Positions 45,505 through 54,357 of a stretch of DNA of 64,000 nucleotides are shown here, piece by piece (position 1 is the first letter of the stretch; every line of letters starts with the position of its first letter). The position numbers were made by a program, and so were the translations under genes. The notes below the pieces were generated by a model. The model did no database searches. It saw only the letters and a list, made by a program, of their open reading frames with translations, and was not told where the DNA came from. The stretch comes from an uncultured Aquimarina sp. (lineage in GTDB: Bacteria > Bacteroidota > Bacteroidia > Flavobacteriales > Flavobacteriaceae): NCBI RefSeq assembly GCF_947500065.1, contig NZ_CANMQT010000001.1, positions 1,054,001 through 1,118,000 of the forward strand. The letters run 5' to 3'.

Positions 45505-46092
45505 ATGAAAACCACACTCAAAATTTTCACAAGCTTATTCATCATTTTTTCTTTAGTTAGTATACATACCTCTTGCGAAGGAGAAGACGGCAGAAATGGA
45601 GAGATAGGACCGCAAGGAACAGATGGACAGGATGGAAATGCCAATGTAATGACTTCTAATTGGTTTACACCAGATTCTGATGCTTACGAGCTTACGGTAA
45701 CTTCACAAGCTTTCTTTTTTTTAGAAGTTGATATAACTGCACCAGAGGTTACCCAAGAAATCCTTGATAATGGAGTGGTATTGGTGTATGCTCGTTTAAA
45801 TGCGTACTCAGATACTATCTGGCCAGACGATCAAGTTGGCTTAATGCCAATTACGATTATGAGTGGCGCAAATTCTACAACTCAAATTGATACATGGGCT
45901 GCGAAGATATCGGTAGGAAATATAAAAATCCATATCACAAATCAAGAACAAGATTATACATTTCAAATCGATGATCTAGACCCTAGTAGTTTTAGGTATG
46001 TAATCATTCCCTCAGTTGATACCACAGGTAAGTCAGCTATTGACTTTTCTAATTATGAAATAGTAAAAAAATTGTATGCTCTAGAAGATTAG
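45505..46092 (+). CDS. Collagen-like (Gly-X-Y) lipoprotein, 195 aa
   Basis: Lipobox TSC (Cys24) then EGEDGRNGEIGPQGTDGQDG, a short collagen-like stalk, then a beta-rich domain (~55-195). It is related to the protein at 42831, especially in GQDGNANV and the IDFSNYE block near the C-terminus. It lies between the LytTR regulator and the 7TM kinase, suggesting a role linked to this signalling locus (surface ligand or structural partner). No 21-bp repeats occur in its upstream spacer. Confidence 0.8.
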   Translation: MKTTLKIFTSLFIIFSLVSIHTSCEGEDGRNGEIGPQGTDGQDGNANVMTSNWFTPDSDAYELTVTSQAFFFLEVDITAPEVTQEILDNGVVLVYARLNAYSDTIWPDDQVGLMPITIMSGANSTTQIDTWAAKISVGNIKIHITNQEQDYTFQIDDLDPSSFRYVIIPSVDTTGKSAIDFSNYEIVKKLYALED

Positions 46093-46200
46093 TGTAGACA
46101 AAAAAACCATAACCTGCACTTGTACATCTCGATAGTCAACAAAGTAATTTTATCTTTAACATATTAAACAACTTTCATCATACCTCTTTTAACCCTAACC

Positions 46201-48057
46201 ATGTCCAAAAACATAGTATTTATAATTTGTATCTCTTTTCTATTAGGTGTACATCAATATGACACGTATGGACAACATCAATTAAATAGATATGGAACCA
46301 AACTTCCATTCAAAATCTATAAAACCACCAGTAATACCTTATCTATCACGGATATCATAAAATCTGATACATTATTTAAGTCAATTGATTCTATTTCTGG
46401 AAAAACCCATCCTAAAGATATCTACTGGATAAAAATTAATCTCACCGAAGCGTTATATACATTAAAAACAGACAGTATTTGGTATCTCAGATCTCGTAAT
46501 TATGATTATGCATCTATATTTTATGTAGAAAATTTACAACTGAAAGAAAAGAAGTTCGGCAGGTTTGATAAGTGTTCAAAAAATACATCCGTTTTATATG
46601 CTCCTGGTATTCCTTTTGCACCAAATTCGCTAATAGAAAATCGGTTTATATATCTTAAACTAAAACAAGTAATCAGTATTGAACCTACTAACATTTTTAA
46701 ATTCTACTACACCTCGGATATAACAGAACAATTAAAAGAAGGTTATTATAGTTGGAGCGATATTAAAATTTTAATTCCTAAATATCTATTTGCCGGAGTA
46801 TGTTTGATAGTATTTGTACTCACTTTTGCATTTTTTATAACCTCCAGAAAAAAAGAGTTTCTGTTTTATTCCTTATATGTTTTTTGGTTATTGGTGTATC
46901 TAAATGGCGATGTATTTAGAACCAATAATCTCATTTTTGGCGGTTTCACTATAGCAAGTCATTGGTTTCAGCAGATTGCACAGGTATTAATTAACTTATG
47001 CTATGTCCTCTTTGTCTGTCATTATTTAATGACCAAAAAAGAATATCCTAAACTTCATAGCGTTTTACAAATTATCGTATATATCTTAATCACTATTGTG
47101 GTTTTGGACTCCTCTTTTTTCTATTTTGAATATTTTGTAGGTCATATTCAAATCATGAATATCCAGCGTATAGTAATGACCCTTTTTGGTATTGGCGGAA
47201 TGATCTATTTATTGTTATATGCAAAAAGTCGTTTGGCTTATTTTATCGTTTGTGGATCATTTTTATATATGGTTGGAGCCTTAGCATTACTCTTTCTTAA
47301 AATTCCAACTTATATGATCGCAGGTGCCTCGTTAGAAATCACAATTTTTGCCTTAGGATTAGCCTATAAAATTCACCAAGAACAAAAAGAAAAACTATAC
47401 TTCCAGAAAGAATCATTTATCAATAATAACAAAGCCTTAAGAGCACAGGTAAATCCTCATTTTATCTTTAATTCTTTGAGCTCTATACAACATCTAATAC
47501 TTGCTGATAAGAAAGAATCTGCTATACAGTATTTAAATAAATTTAGTAGTTTGATGAGAAACCTCTTAGAAAGCTCTATTGAAACTACTGTAGTATTATC
47601 CGATGAAATCAAATTATTAAAAAAATATGTTGAATTAGAGGCACTTCGTTTCGATAATAATTTTAATCATGACATCATTATAAAAGATGGTTTAGATCCT
47701 GATGCTGCAGAAATCCCGATGCTTCTTGTACAACCCTTTGTCGAAAACGCCATTTTACACGGGTTATTAAACAAAAAAGGAGATGACAAACAGTTAACGA
47801 TTTCCTTCAGTAAAGGAACTGCCTATATCATTTGCGAAATAGAAGATAATGGTATTGGCAGAAATGCTTCCAGAAAAACACAATCCAAATATAAAGAAAG
47901 CAAAAAATCCAGAGGTATTGAAGTAACTCACAAACGATTACAACTCCTCAACCCTTTAGAAGAAAAAAACATATGTATTATTGATATGGTTAATCGATTA
48001 GGACAGCCATCTGGTACTAAAGTGATGATCAAAATCCCTACTGATACTATTTTTTAA
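46201..48057 (+). CDS. 7TM-DISM sensor histidine kinase (LytS-type), intact
   Basis: 618 aa. A signal-like N-terminus is followed by an extracellular 7TMR-DISM domain (~35-185), about seven membrane helices (~192-390), a short linker and the LytS-type H-box with His420 (RAQVNPHFIFNSLSSIQHL). The ATPase boxes are complete: PMLLVQPFVENAILHG (Asn516), IEDNGIG (~548-553), SRGIEVTHKRL. It has no response regulator of its own, so the LytTR regulator 0.8 kb upstream is the obvious partner, especially as the GAF kinase next to that regulator seems ATP-dead. Confidence 0.93.
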   Translation: MSKNIVFIICISFLLGVHQYDTYGQHQLNRYGTKLPFKIYKTTSNTLSITDIIKSDTLFKSIDSISGKTHPKDIYWIKINLTEALYTLKTDSIWYLRSRNYDYASIFYVENLQLKEKKFGRFDKCSKNTSVLYAPGIPFAPNSLIENRFIYLKLKQVISIEPTNIFKFYYTSDITEQLKEGYYSWSDIKILIPKYLFAGVCLIVFVLTFAFFITSRKKEFLFYSLYVFWLLVYLNGDVFRTNNLIFGGFTIASHWFQQIAQVLINLCYVLFVCHYLMTKKEYPKLHSVLQIIVYILITIVVLDSSFFYFEYFVGHIQIMNIQRIVMTLFGIGGMIYLLLYAKSRLAYFIVCGSFLYMVGALALLFLKIPTYMIAGASLEITIFALGLAYKIHQEQKEKLYFQKESFINNNKALRAQVNPHFIFNSLSSIQHLILADKKESAIQYLNKFSSLMRNLLESSIETTVVLSDEIKLLKKYVELEALRFDNNFNHDIIIKDGLDPDAAEIPMLLVQPFVENAILHGLLNKKGDDKQLTISFSKGTAYIICEIEDNGIGRNASRKTQSKYKESKKSRGIEVTHKRLQLLNPLEEKNICIIDMVNRLGQPSGTKVMIKIPTDTIF

Positions 48058-48068
48058 TGATCCTATAG

Positions 48069-48118
48069 ATCAATCCAAACCCTATGCCCATCAATTGAAA
48101 ATAAGGTTCCATCAATTT
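48069..48118 (+). promoter_or_regulatory. Three 21-bp-period direct repeats before the fibre gene
   Basis: TCAATCC at 48070, TCAATTG at 48091 and TCAATTT at 48112, each preceded by an A/CCA-like pair and spaced exactly 21 bp. A TAGATTCC -7-like box begins 34 bp after the last TCAA (48146). The units resemble those at 43407 and 55093. Confidence 0.6.
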
Positions 48119-48208
48119 ATCATTATCTAATAAATTTTTAAAGTATAGATTCCCTAATTATTTAGGAATCGCCATGGCGATACTTCTTAATCAAAACACA
48201 CAAACGCT

Positions 48209-50386
48209 ATGAAATATTTAAACCCTTTTCGCATTTTTATCATTATTTTTTTCCTGTGCCAGATAAGCATGGGGCAAGGAAATACTAATTTAGGCCTTAA
48301 TGCAGGAAATGATGGAACAAATAATACTTCCATTGGGTATTTAGCAGGAGATAAGGTTACAGGATTTGGAAACTCTGTCTTTGGAGCTGCATCCGGCTTA
48401 TTTCTTAGTTCTGGAAATTTCAATACATTTTTAGGAAGCTATGCAGGAAGAAATGCTACTACAAGCACAAACAATGTTTTTATTGGTTCCCTTTCAGGCT
48501 TAAATGTTCAAAACACTTCAAGCCTCACATTCATTGGCTATGCGGCTGGTATGGACAACACCACTGGCGCAGAGAATGTCTTTGTCGGCTATAGAGCAGG
48601 TGAAAGAAATAATTCTGGTAAGAAGAACACATTTGTCGGATTTCGGTCGGGGAAATCAAATACTACAGGAAGTCAAAATAATTTCATTGGCTACCGCTCT
48701 GGATTCTCCAATACCTCCTCAAGCAATAACAACTTTGTTGGGTATGAAGCGGGTTATTCTAACACTACGGGAAGTAACAATAATTTTTCTGGCAACCAAT
48801 CTGGATATTCGAATATATCGGGGAATAATAATAATTTTATAGGGAACAATGCAGGGTTTTCCAATACTACTGCCAGTTATAACAATTTCGTAGGGCGCGA
48901 GGCAGGTTATTCTAACACCATAGGAAGTAACAATAATTTTTCCGGATATGGATCTGGTCATAAAAATGTCAGCGGTTCTAATAACTCGTTTAACGGTTCA
49001 TCATCAGGGACTTCAAATACAACAGGAAACCAAAATAGTTTTTATGGGTTCCGGTCTGGTTTTTTTAATACAACAGGAAGTCAAAATACTTTTATTGGCG
49101 AGAGAGCAGGACATTTTAATACTACAGGAAGTCATAACAATTTTTCAGGGAGCCAATCCGGCCATTCGAACACTACAGGAAGTAACAATAATTTTTCTGG
49201 ATACATATCTGGATATTCAAATACTTCAGGCTTTAGTAATAATTTTTTCGGGTTCGCAGCTGGTTTTACTAATACTACAGGTAACAATAACAATTTTGTA
49301 GGAAATGAAGCGGGATATTCAAATGATACAGGAAGTCAAAATAATTTTTCCGGACACCGATCTGGATATTCAAACATCACCGGAAGCTTTAATACATTTA
49401 TTGGTAATTTTTCTGGCGGAAATAATTCGAGAGGATCTCAAAACACCTTTCTAGGATATCGTGCTGGTAATGCAAATGCCGTTGGGTGGGCAAATACCTA
49501 TATTGGGTTTCAGGCTGGATATACCAATAAAGGACATGGTAATATCTTTTTAGGCAGAGATTCAGGCAAAGATGTCGTTACTGCTAAAAACAAATTGTAC
49601 ATCCAAAATGGATATGTCAACCCAGAGCCAATTATCTATGGAGATTTTGAATCAGGAAATCTTGCATTAGGAAATACAAATCCAAACGGGTACAGGCTTT
49701 ATGTCAATGGAGATGCATATACAACTGGTCAATGGATAAGCTCTGATCAACGCTATAAAAAAGGAAAAAAAAGAATTAAAAATGCCCTAGAAATGATTGC
49801 CGAAATTGAAGGGGTCACGTACACTTTCAAAACAAAGAATGAAACTAATGGTCTTAGAGCTCCAGAAGGACTTCAATACGGAATTATGGCTCAGGAACTG
49901 GAAAAGGTGATTCCAGAATTGGTAAGAACACATAAAGATGGTTACAAAGCAATTAACTATCAAGGTTTAGTACCTGTTCTTATTGAGGCTATTAAGGATG
50001 TTAAATCCGAAAACAACTTTTTAAGAGAAGAATTAAATAATATTAAGGAATTAATTACCAATAATACTGGTAATTCGGATATAAAAGACACTACTCAGTC
50101 GCAGCCAATCCAAGATAATACAAATATTCAGTCGCGGTTATTTCAAAATATTCCAAACCCATCAAAAACGGCAACACGCATAGCGTACTATGTGCCTTTA
50201 TCATCAAGGAAAATTACGCTTCACATTTTTGATTTAAGTGGTAAAAAAGTGAAAGTATACCATAATCTACAGCCTGGCGACGGTGAGGTTACGATTACAA
50301 ACAATGAGTTAACTTCTGGGATGTACTATTATAGCCTAACAATTGAAGGGAGAATTCTTGATACAAAAAAGATGATCATTGAATAA
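48209..50386 (+). CDS. T9SS surface fibre: 17-residue repeats + S74 chaperone + sorting domain
   Basis: 725 aa with a signal peptide (~1-22). Residues ~40-455 are about two dozen repeats of ~17 residues, with a consensus like NNFxGxxSGYSNTTGSN, rich in Asn/Gly/Ser/Thr, suggesting a beta-solenoid fibre. Residues ~510-600 match the S74 intramolecular chaperone (SSDQRYKK, GIMAQELEKVIPELV, YQGLVPVLIEAIKDVKSE), which in phage tailspikes trimerises the fibre and cuts itself off before the Ser-Ser-Asp. A coiled coil (~598-620) and a T9SS type A C-terminal domain (~643-725, LFQNIPNPSKTATRI) follow. If cleavage occurs, the fibre would be detached from the sorting domain. The gene has candidate LytTR repeats upstream. 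Confidence 0.92.
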   Translation: MKYLNPFRIFIIIFFLCQISMGQGNTNLGLNAGNDGTNNTSIGYLAGDKVTGFGNSVFGAASGLFLSSGNFNTFLGSYAGRNATTSTNNVFIGSLSGLNVQNTSSLTFIGYAAGMDNTTGAENVFVGYRAGERNNSGKKNTFVGFRSGKSNTTGSQNNFIGYRSGFSNTSSSNNNFVGYEAGYSNTTGSNNNFSGNQSGYSNISGNNNNFIGNNAGFSNTTASYNNFVGREAGYSNTIGSNNNFSGYGSGHKNVSGSNNSFNGSSSGTSNTTGNQNSFYGFRSGFFNTTGSQNTFIGERAGHFNTTGSHNNFSGSQSGHSNTTGSNNNFSGYISGYSNTSGFSNNFFGFAAGFTNTTGNNNNFVGNEAGYSNDTGSQNNFSGHRSGYSNITGSFNTFIGNFSGGNNSRGSQNTFLGYRAGNANAVGWANTYIGFQAGYTNKGHGNIFLGRDSGKDVVTAKNKLYIQNGYVNPEPIIYGDFESGNLALGNTNPNGYRLYVNGDAYTTGQWISSDQRYKKGKKRIKNALEMIAEIEGVTYTFKTKNETNGLRAPEGLQYGIMAQELEKVIPELVRTHKDGYKAINYQGLVPVLIEAIKDVKSENNFLREELNNIKELITNNTGNSDIKDTTQSQPIQDNTNIQSRLFQNIPNPSKTATRIAYYVPLSSRKITLHIFDLSGKKVKVYHNLQPGDGEVTITNNELTSGMYYYSLTIEGRILDTKKMIIE
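48326..49574 (+). repeat. Tandem 51-bp coding repeats in the fibre gene
   Basis: About 24 imperfect 51-bp units encode the 17-residue repeats. The low-complexity sequence keeps several other frames open on both strands. Slippage or recombination could vary fibre length between strains. Confidence 0.85.
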
Positions 50387-50519
50387 TAAAATAGCTGATT
50401 TTTAATCACGCCATTTATTTAATGTATCAAAAATAGTAACTATTTCATTTTGCCCTCATCATAAACAAATATGATGAAAACCTAAACACCATCTTCAGGA
50501 TTTAGAGTTGTGAAGGGTC

Positions 50520-50837
50520 ATGAATCTGATAAAAAATAATACTGGAGTTCCTAAAATTGCTTATAAAATTGCAGATGGCATAGGGTTAAAAACTGTCGGC
50601 TTCTCGGCAAAAAAAGCGCTAAAAATTGGTAGTGGAGTATATTCTGCGGATAAAAAGTTTATCGTTGGTAAAAAATTTGGAGATGAATCAGAAGCTTTTG
50701 TAGATTACATTGATATTCTTATAAGGATTGGAGGAGGAAAACAAAGTAGAAAGGAAGTAGCCATGTTCAAGGAGAAAAACAAAGAACAAGAACTATCAAA
50801 TATCTTATTCGAAGAAGAAGTAGATTGGTATGGATAA
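50520..50837 (+). CDS. Hypothetical protein, 105 aa
   Basis: Soluble, Lys/Gly-rich, with no signal peptide. The middle reads IGLKTVGFSAKKALKIGSG and the C-terminus is acidic (NILFEEEVDWYG). A short AAGGG lies just before the ATG, a better ribosome-binding site than most here. It opens a run of six co-directional unknown genes behind the fibre gene. It might be a small immunity or effector accessory protein, but I recognise no family. Confidence 0.6.
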   Translation: MNLIKNNTGVPKIAYKIADGIGLKTVGFSAKKALKIGSGVYSADKKFIVGKKFGDESEAFVDYIDILIRIGGGKQSRKEVAMFKEKNKEQELSNILFEEEVDWYG

Positions 50838-50895
50838 AGACATACTATTAAAACAAAATGTTACTTCGAATTCTTTTTGAGAATAAACAAAAAGC

Positions 50896-52164
50896 ATGAA
50901 AGAAAAATATTTCAAAAGTAATACCTCAGTTACAAGTAAACCAATGATCAAGGTTAACACTATGGTTAGAGCTATGGTTAAAATGAGCTTGAATCAAGAG
51001 ACCGAATCGTGCGTAGCAAATTGTATTGGCTCCAAACTAATTGACGTTAAAATGCAACTGTGCGATGATTCGGAAGGACCGATGCAGTTAGAATTTGAAA
51101 ATGGAAAAATACTTCATATCAGTATTTGTGATAAAAATGGTATAAAAATCCTTGAAACACCTATTGAGCAAAAGCTTGATAGATCGCTAGAGAAGAATAT
51201 GTCATTAAAAGATGACCCGACGATAGTTGATGTAATAGACAATAGTCTTGCAAAAGCCTCAATAATCACAATAGAATGGGTCAAAGTAACTAAAAAACAA
51301 ATCAAAACACGTTATATAATATGTGGTATTGCCCTAGAGTTTTCAAATAAAGAAAACTTAATCTATATACACGAAAAAGAAGGTATACCAAGAGTGAAAA
51401 TTCAAAAAAAAATAGATATCAGCAGGTATAAGATTCATGAATATATTTGGGAAGATCCTATTAAAGAAATAACCCAAAAAGAATTTTATGACATCTTAAA
51501 GGGTATTCCTACACCATCAAAGTGGGAAACAATTGAAAAGATGGATGCTTCTTTAAGGTGGGATGTAATTGGAAAAATTGATACTTCTTTCTTAAACAAA
51601 AATGTGTTTGATCTATTGGTAGAGCAGCTTAAAGATAAAGAGGATGGAACACGATTTTTTGCCCTTTTTACATTGATTGATAAATTTAAAGAACGTTTAT
51701 CCAACCCCAATGATGAATTGGCAGATTTGATGATACAATTGCTAAACGATCCATATCCTCTAGTAGTAGATCGTGTGGGTTGGGCTTTAACCATTATGGG
51801 AGAAATTGGATTGAAAAAACTCTTGGAAAATGCCAACTCCAGTAATCCCAAATTAAGATGGTTAATACTTGCTACCATTGGAAAAAGCGCACATCTTAAT
51901 CCAAAAAAATCAATTGAAATACTAGTAGAAGGGCTTCAAGATAAAAACGAAGATATTCGATATATTGCTATGACTACCTTAATAGATTTATGCCCTTTAC
52001 CAAAAGGAAATGACACTACGATTACCGATTTTGATTTTACGCCTATTTATAAAATGATAAAACCTGTTGCCCAATCATTTATCGAATCCAAAAATGAGAG
52101 GTACAAGGATTCTAGTGACAGATATTTAAAATGGATTCATGAAGAAGAACAGAAAACGAAATAA
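50896..52164 (+). CDS. Unknown protein with HEAT-like repeats, 422 aa
   Basis: Residues ~1-190 form an unrecognised mixed domain with ENGKILHISICDKNG. Residues ~215-345 look like HEAT/ARM-type helical pairs (DGTRFFALFTLIDKF, VDRVGWALTIMGEIG, EDIRYIAMTTLIDL). HEAT repeats usually mediate protein binding. There is no signal peptide. It is one base away from the following gene and probably translated with it. The function is unknown, possibly a cytoplasmic partner of the small neighbours. Confidence 0.72.
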   Translation: MKEKYFKSNTSVTSKPMIKVNTMVRAMVKMSLNQETESCVANCIGSKLIDVKMQLCDDSEGPMQLEFENGKILHISICDKNGIKILETPIEQKLDRSLEKNMSLKDDPTIVDVIDNSLAKASIITIEWVKVTKKQIKTRYIICGIALEFSNKENLIYIHEKEGIPRVKIQKKIDISRYKIHEYIWEDPIKEITQKEFYDILKGIPTPSKWETIEKMDASLRWDVIGKIDTSFLNKNVFDLLVEQLKDKEDGTRFFALFTLIDKFKERLSNPNDELADLMIQLLNDPYPLVVDRVGWALTIMGEIGLKKLLENANSSNPKLRWLILATIGKSAHLNPKKSIEILVEGLQDKNEDIRYIAMTTLIDLCPLPKGNDTTITDFDFTPIYKMIKPVAQSFIESKNERYKDSSDRYLKWIHEEEQKTK

Positions 52165-52165
52165 A

Positions 52166-52687
52166 ATGAAGCCAAAAAACATTCAAAAACACATCCTTAA
52201 TGCGCTAATCGTTTTGATTTCGTTTGTCAGCTATGGGCAAATTTCTGAAGGTCCTCCATCAACCGATTTTTTTCCAAAAAAGGTGGATAGTATTCATTTT
52301 TCAGTTTTGGATGTAGTTGTAAAAGGAATGATGAGTTCTGAACAAAAAGAATATGAAAAACAATTAAAAAAAGTAGTGTTATACAAAACAGATCAAGAGT
52401 CATTAATGCAACTACTTTCTTTAGATCTCTCTTATAGCAATTCTATGGCACTACTTCCTCATCATAATCTGGTGTTTAAACTTTTTAAAGATGGAACGAT
52501 CGTAACAAAAATCAAAATATCAACACTCACAGGTAATATATACATACGAGATGAAAAGAGTGAAGACCTATTCTTTCGTAATAGTTGCTCCTCATTATTT
52601 GGCAATTATTTGGTTGGTTTACTATCAAAATATCCGTTTTTAGAACTTTTAAAAGACGGCCTATTATTAGAAGGGTTGGGTCATTAA
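52166..52687 (+). CDS. Exported hypothetical protein, 173 aa
   Basis: The ATG at 52166 gives a clean signal peptide (MKPKNIQKHILNALIVLISF, ending SYGQ). A start at 52139 would only add a basic overlap with the previous gene. The mature part (~25-173) is mixed alpha/beta with no known motif; it contains two Cys-free helices and one NSCSSLFGNYLVGLLSKYP block. It starts one base after the upstream stop, suggesting coupling. The function is unknown. Confidence 0.7.
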   Translation: MKPKNIQKHILNALIVLISFVSYGQISEGPPSTDFFPKKVDSIHFSVLDVVVKGMMSSEQKEYEKQLKKVVLYKTDQESLMQLLSLDLSYSNSMALLPHHNLVFKLFKDGTIVTKIKISTLTGNIYIRDEKSEDLFFRNSCSSLFGNYLVGLLSKYPFLELLKDGLLLEGLGH

Positions 52688-52709
52688 ATATATTATAGGC
52701 ATAAGCAAA

Positions 52710-53822
52710 ATGCAACATACCAAATTCACATACGAAGAAGCTGTAACCAAGATCAAAGCACTTGGCGGCAAACCAATAGCGGTAGAAGCGCAATGGGATG
52801 GTGATACGCAAGGATGGTTTTTAATGATGTTTGTGATTATTACAATAAAAAAAGGTGTTTTTCAAGCTTCAAAAACAGAGGTTCATCATCTAGGCAACCT
52901 ATCTTTGGGTAGTGATCTGCGCGTTTTTAATGGTACCGTGCCGCCATATCCCGAAGCAAGAGTAGCTACAGAAATTGGCGAAAAACTTGCTAAAAAATAT
53001 AAACTTGAGTTTTTCTTTCCGTCTCCAATTGATCCTGATGATGATTGCCCAAGATGGACAGAAAAAGAGAAGGCTATTAGTTGTGTAGATTGTAATAAGT
53101 TGATAATACCAACCGATAACCTGCATCGACCAAAAAATATCTGTTATAATTGTAATTTAACAAGAGAACAAAACAAAAGGATAAAAGATAATGAACCCTA
53201 CGATGGAGGAGTCACTATGTATCTTTATAAAAACGAAGTGTATGAAAATATAGGGTACTGTACACATTTTAAGGATTTCACGATTGCTCCGTTCATAGGT
53301 CATCTGGTAACACCAAATGATTTTAAGCAAGGTATCAATGTCATCACCTTAGAGAAAGAAGATATCATTGCTTTAAAAGAAAAGCTTGAAGAAGCGCTAT
53401 CGCAACAACTCTCTTCATATAAAAAGCCTATCATTGAAGAACATCTTAAAAAAATTAAAACAGTTTCCAAAGTAACCTACAATGGCACTGAGTATGAGCT
53501 TATGGATCGTTTTAATGCTTCACACAGTCAGATTTCTGATTTGATTTCAAGTTTCGATACCACAGATAAGGCCTTGCAAGAAGGATATAGCTATAAAATT
53601 CACTTTAAAAAAGGGATCACACACAGAGATGATGCCATGTTTCGGTTTATAAACTATGTAGAAAAAGGAAAAACTAATATTGAACGTATACAAGAACGAT
53701 TCAGTAAGATTTTGACAAAAGAAGAAATATCAAACACTATAGATAAATTAGATGCTATAGGTTGGATATCGATCGATGACCCAGAAGTTTTAGTAACAAT
53801 ATTAGGAAAGAATAGTATTTAA
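52710..53822 (+). CDS. Unknown protein with zinc-ribbon-like CxxC pair, 370 aa
   Basis: The N-terminal ~1-110 looks alpha/beta. A treble-clef or ribbon-like metal site is suggested by Cys125-x2-Cys128 and Cys145-x2-Cys148 (ISCVDCNK and NICYNCNL). The C-terminal part includes a winged-helix-like end (~330-370, TKEEISNTIDKLDAIGWISI). There is no signal peptide. It could bind nucleic acid or protein, but I cannot assign a family. It is co-directional with its neighbours, with a 22-nt upstream gap. Confidence 0.7.
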   Translation: MQHTKFTYEEAVTKIKALGGKPIAVEAQWDGDTQGWFLMMFVIITIKKGVFQASKTEVHHLGNLSLGSDLRVFNGTVPPYPEARVATEIGEKLAKKYKLEFFFPSPIDPDDDCPRWTEKEKAISCVDCNKLIIPTDNLHRPKNICYNCNLTREQNKRIKDNEPYDGGVTMYLYKNEVYENIGYCTHFKDFTIAPFIGHLVTPNDFKQGINVITLEKEDIIALKEKLEEALSQQLSSYKKPIIEEHLKKIKTVSKVTYNGTEYELMDRFNASHSQISDLISSFDTTDKALQEGYSYKIHFKKGITHRDDAMFRFINYVEKGKTNIERIQERFSKILTKEEISNTIDKLDAIGWISIDDPEVLVTILGKNSI

Positions 53823-53856
53823 ATTAGCGTTAGACATCTTTATAAGAAAACAGCAC

Positions 53857-54282
53857 ATGGATACATTTGGGATATCAATCGAAAAAGACAACTACATTTC
53901 ATGGCAAGGTAATGGCAACCATGGGTATCAACCCTTAACTATTATGATTAACGGTAACTCTTTACTAGATCTCATAAAAAAAGTAGAAGCGCCTTTGGTA
54001 AAAAAAGAAAATGAAGAAAGAGCGTTACCGAAACAAGACCTATTAAAAGCAGGTGATTATATGGAATTATCTGCAAAAGATGGTCTCTGGCCTTCAAAAA
54101 CGCTTTTAGGAAAGCCATGGAATAGCGTTTTTAAACTCGAAAACGATGATCCAAGAAAGCATAAATCTTTGATTTTAAGCTGTTCTTCTGGAGATGAAGG
54201 CTCCTGGCCATTATTAGTAGATATTATTGTAAAAGAAAACAAAATTATATGGCAAGAATTCTGTCAGTTTCATAGAGAGTGA
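53857..54282 (+). pseudogene. Unknown protein, 141 aa, probably truncated by a nonsense TGA
   Basis: The readable part ends CQFHRE then TGA. The same frame continues for 24 codons after the TGA (TYDIEPFSFDRNQYETELKK, then YEI and TAA at 54352-54354), stopping just before the next gene. The order LLGKPW, SCSSGDEGSWPLLVDI, WQEFCQFHR, Tyr-rich stretch, F-DR-QYE matches a family of bacterial unknowns whose usual C-terminus reads roughly PHR-W-Y-F-FDR-QYE. The stop therefore most simply replaces a Trp codon (TGG to TGA). The full gene would be 53857-54354, 165 aa. A sequencing error is possible. The function is unknown, possibly an immunity-type protein. Confidence 0.7.
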
Positions 54283-54357
54283 ACCTATGATATTGAACCT
54301 TTTAGTTTTGATAGAAATCAATATGAAACTGAATTAAAAAAATACGAGATCTAATAT

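Noticed and set aside
46093..46200. LytTR-type repeats before the 7TM kinase
   Set aside because: A single TACATCTC...GTCAAC segment is vaguely similar, but there is no 21-bp partner and the distance to the TATCTTTA box differs.
48504..49301. Additional open frames on both strands inside the fibre gene
   Set aside because: They are open because the repeat is stop-poor in other frames. They have no start context, and their residue composition is repetitive.
48326..49574. Regular 51-bp repeats that could suggest a CRISPR-like or satellite array
   Set aside because: The units keep one long plus-strand reading frame and encode 17-residue protein repeats. There are no identical repeats with unique spacers.
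54280..54282. Selenocysteine or programmed read-through at the TGA
   Set aside because: No SECIS-like hairpin follows, and the neighbouring gene shows no sign of Sec use. A nonsense mutation is simpler.
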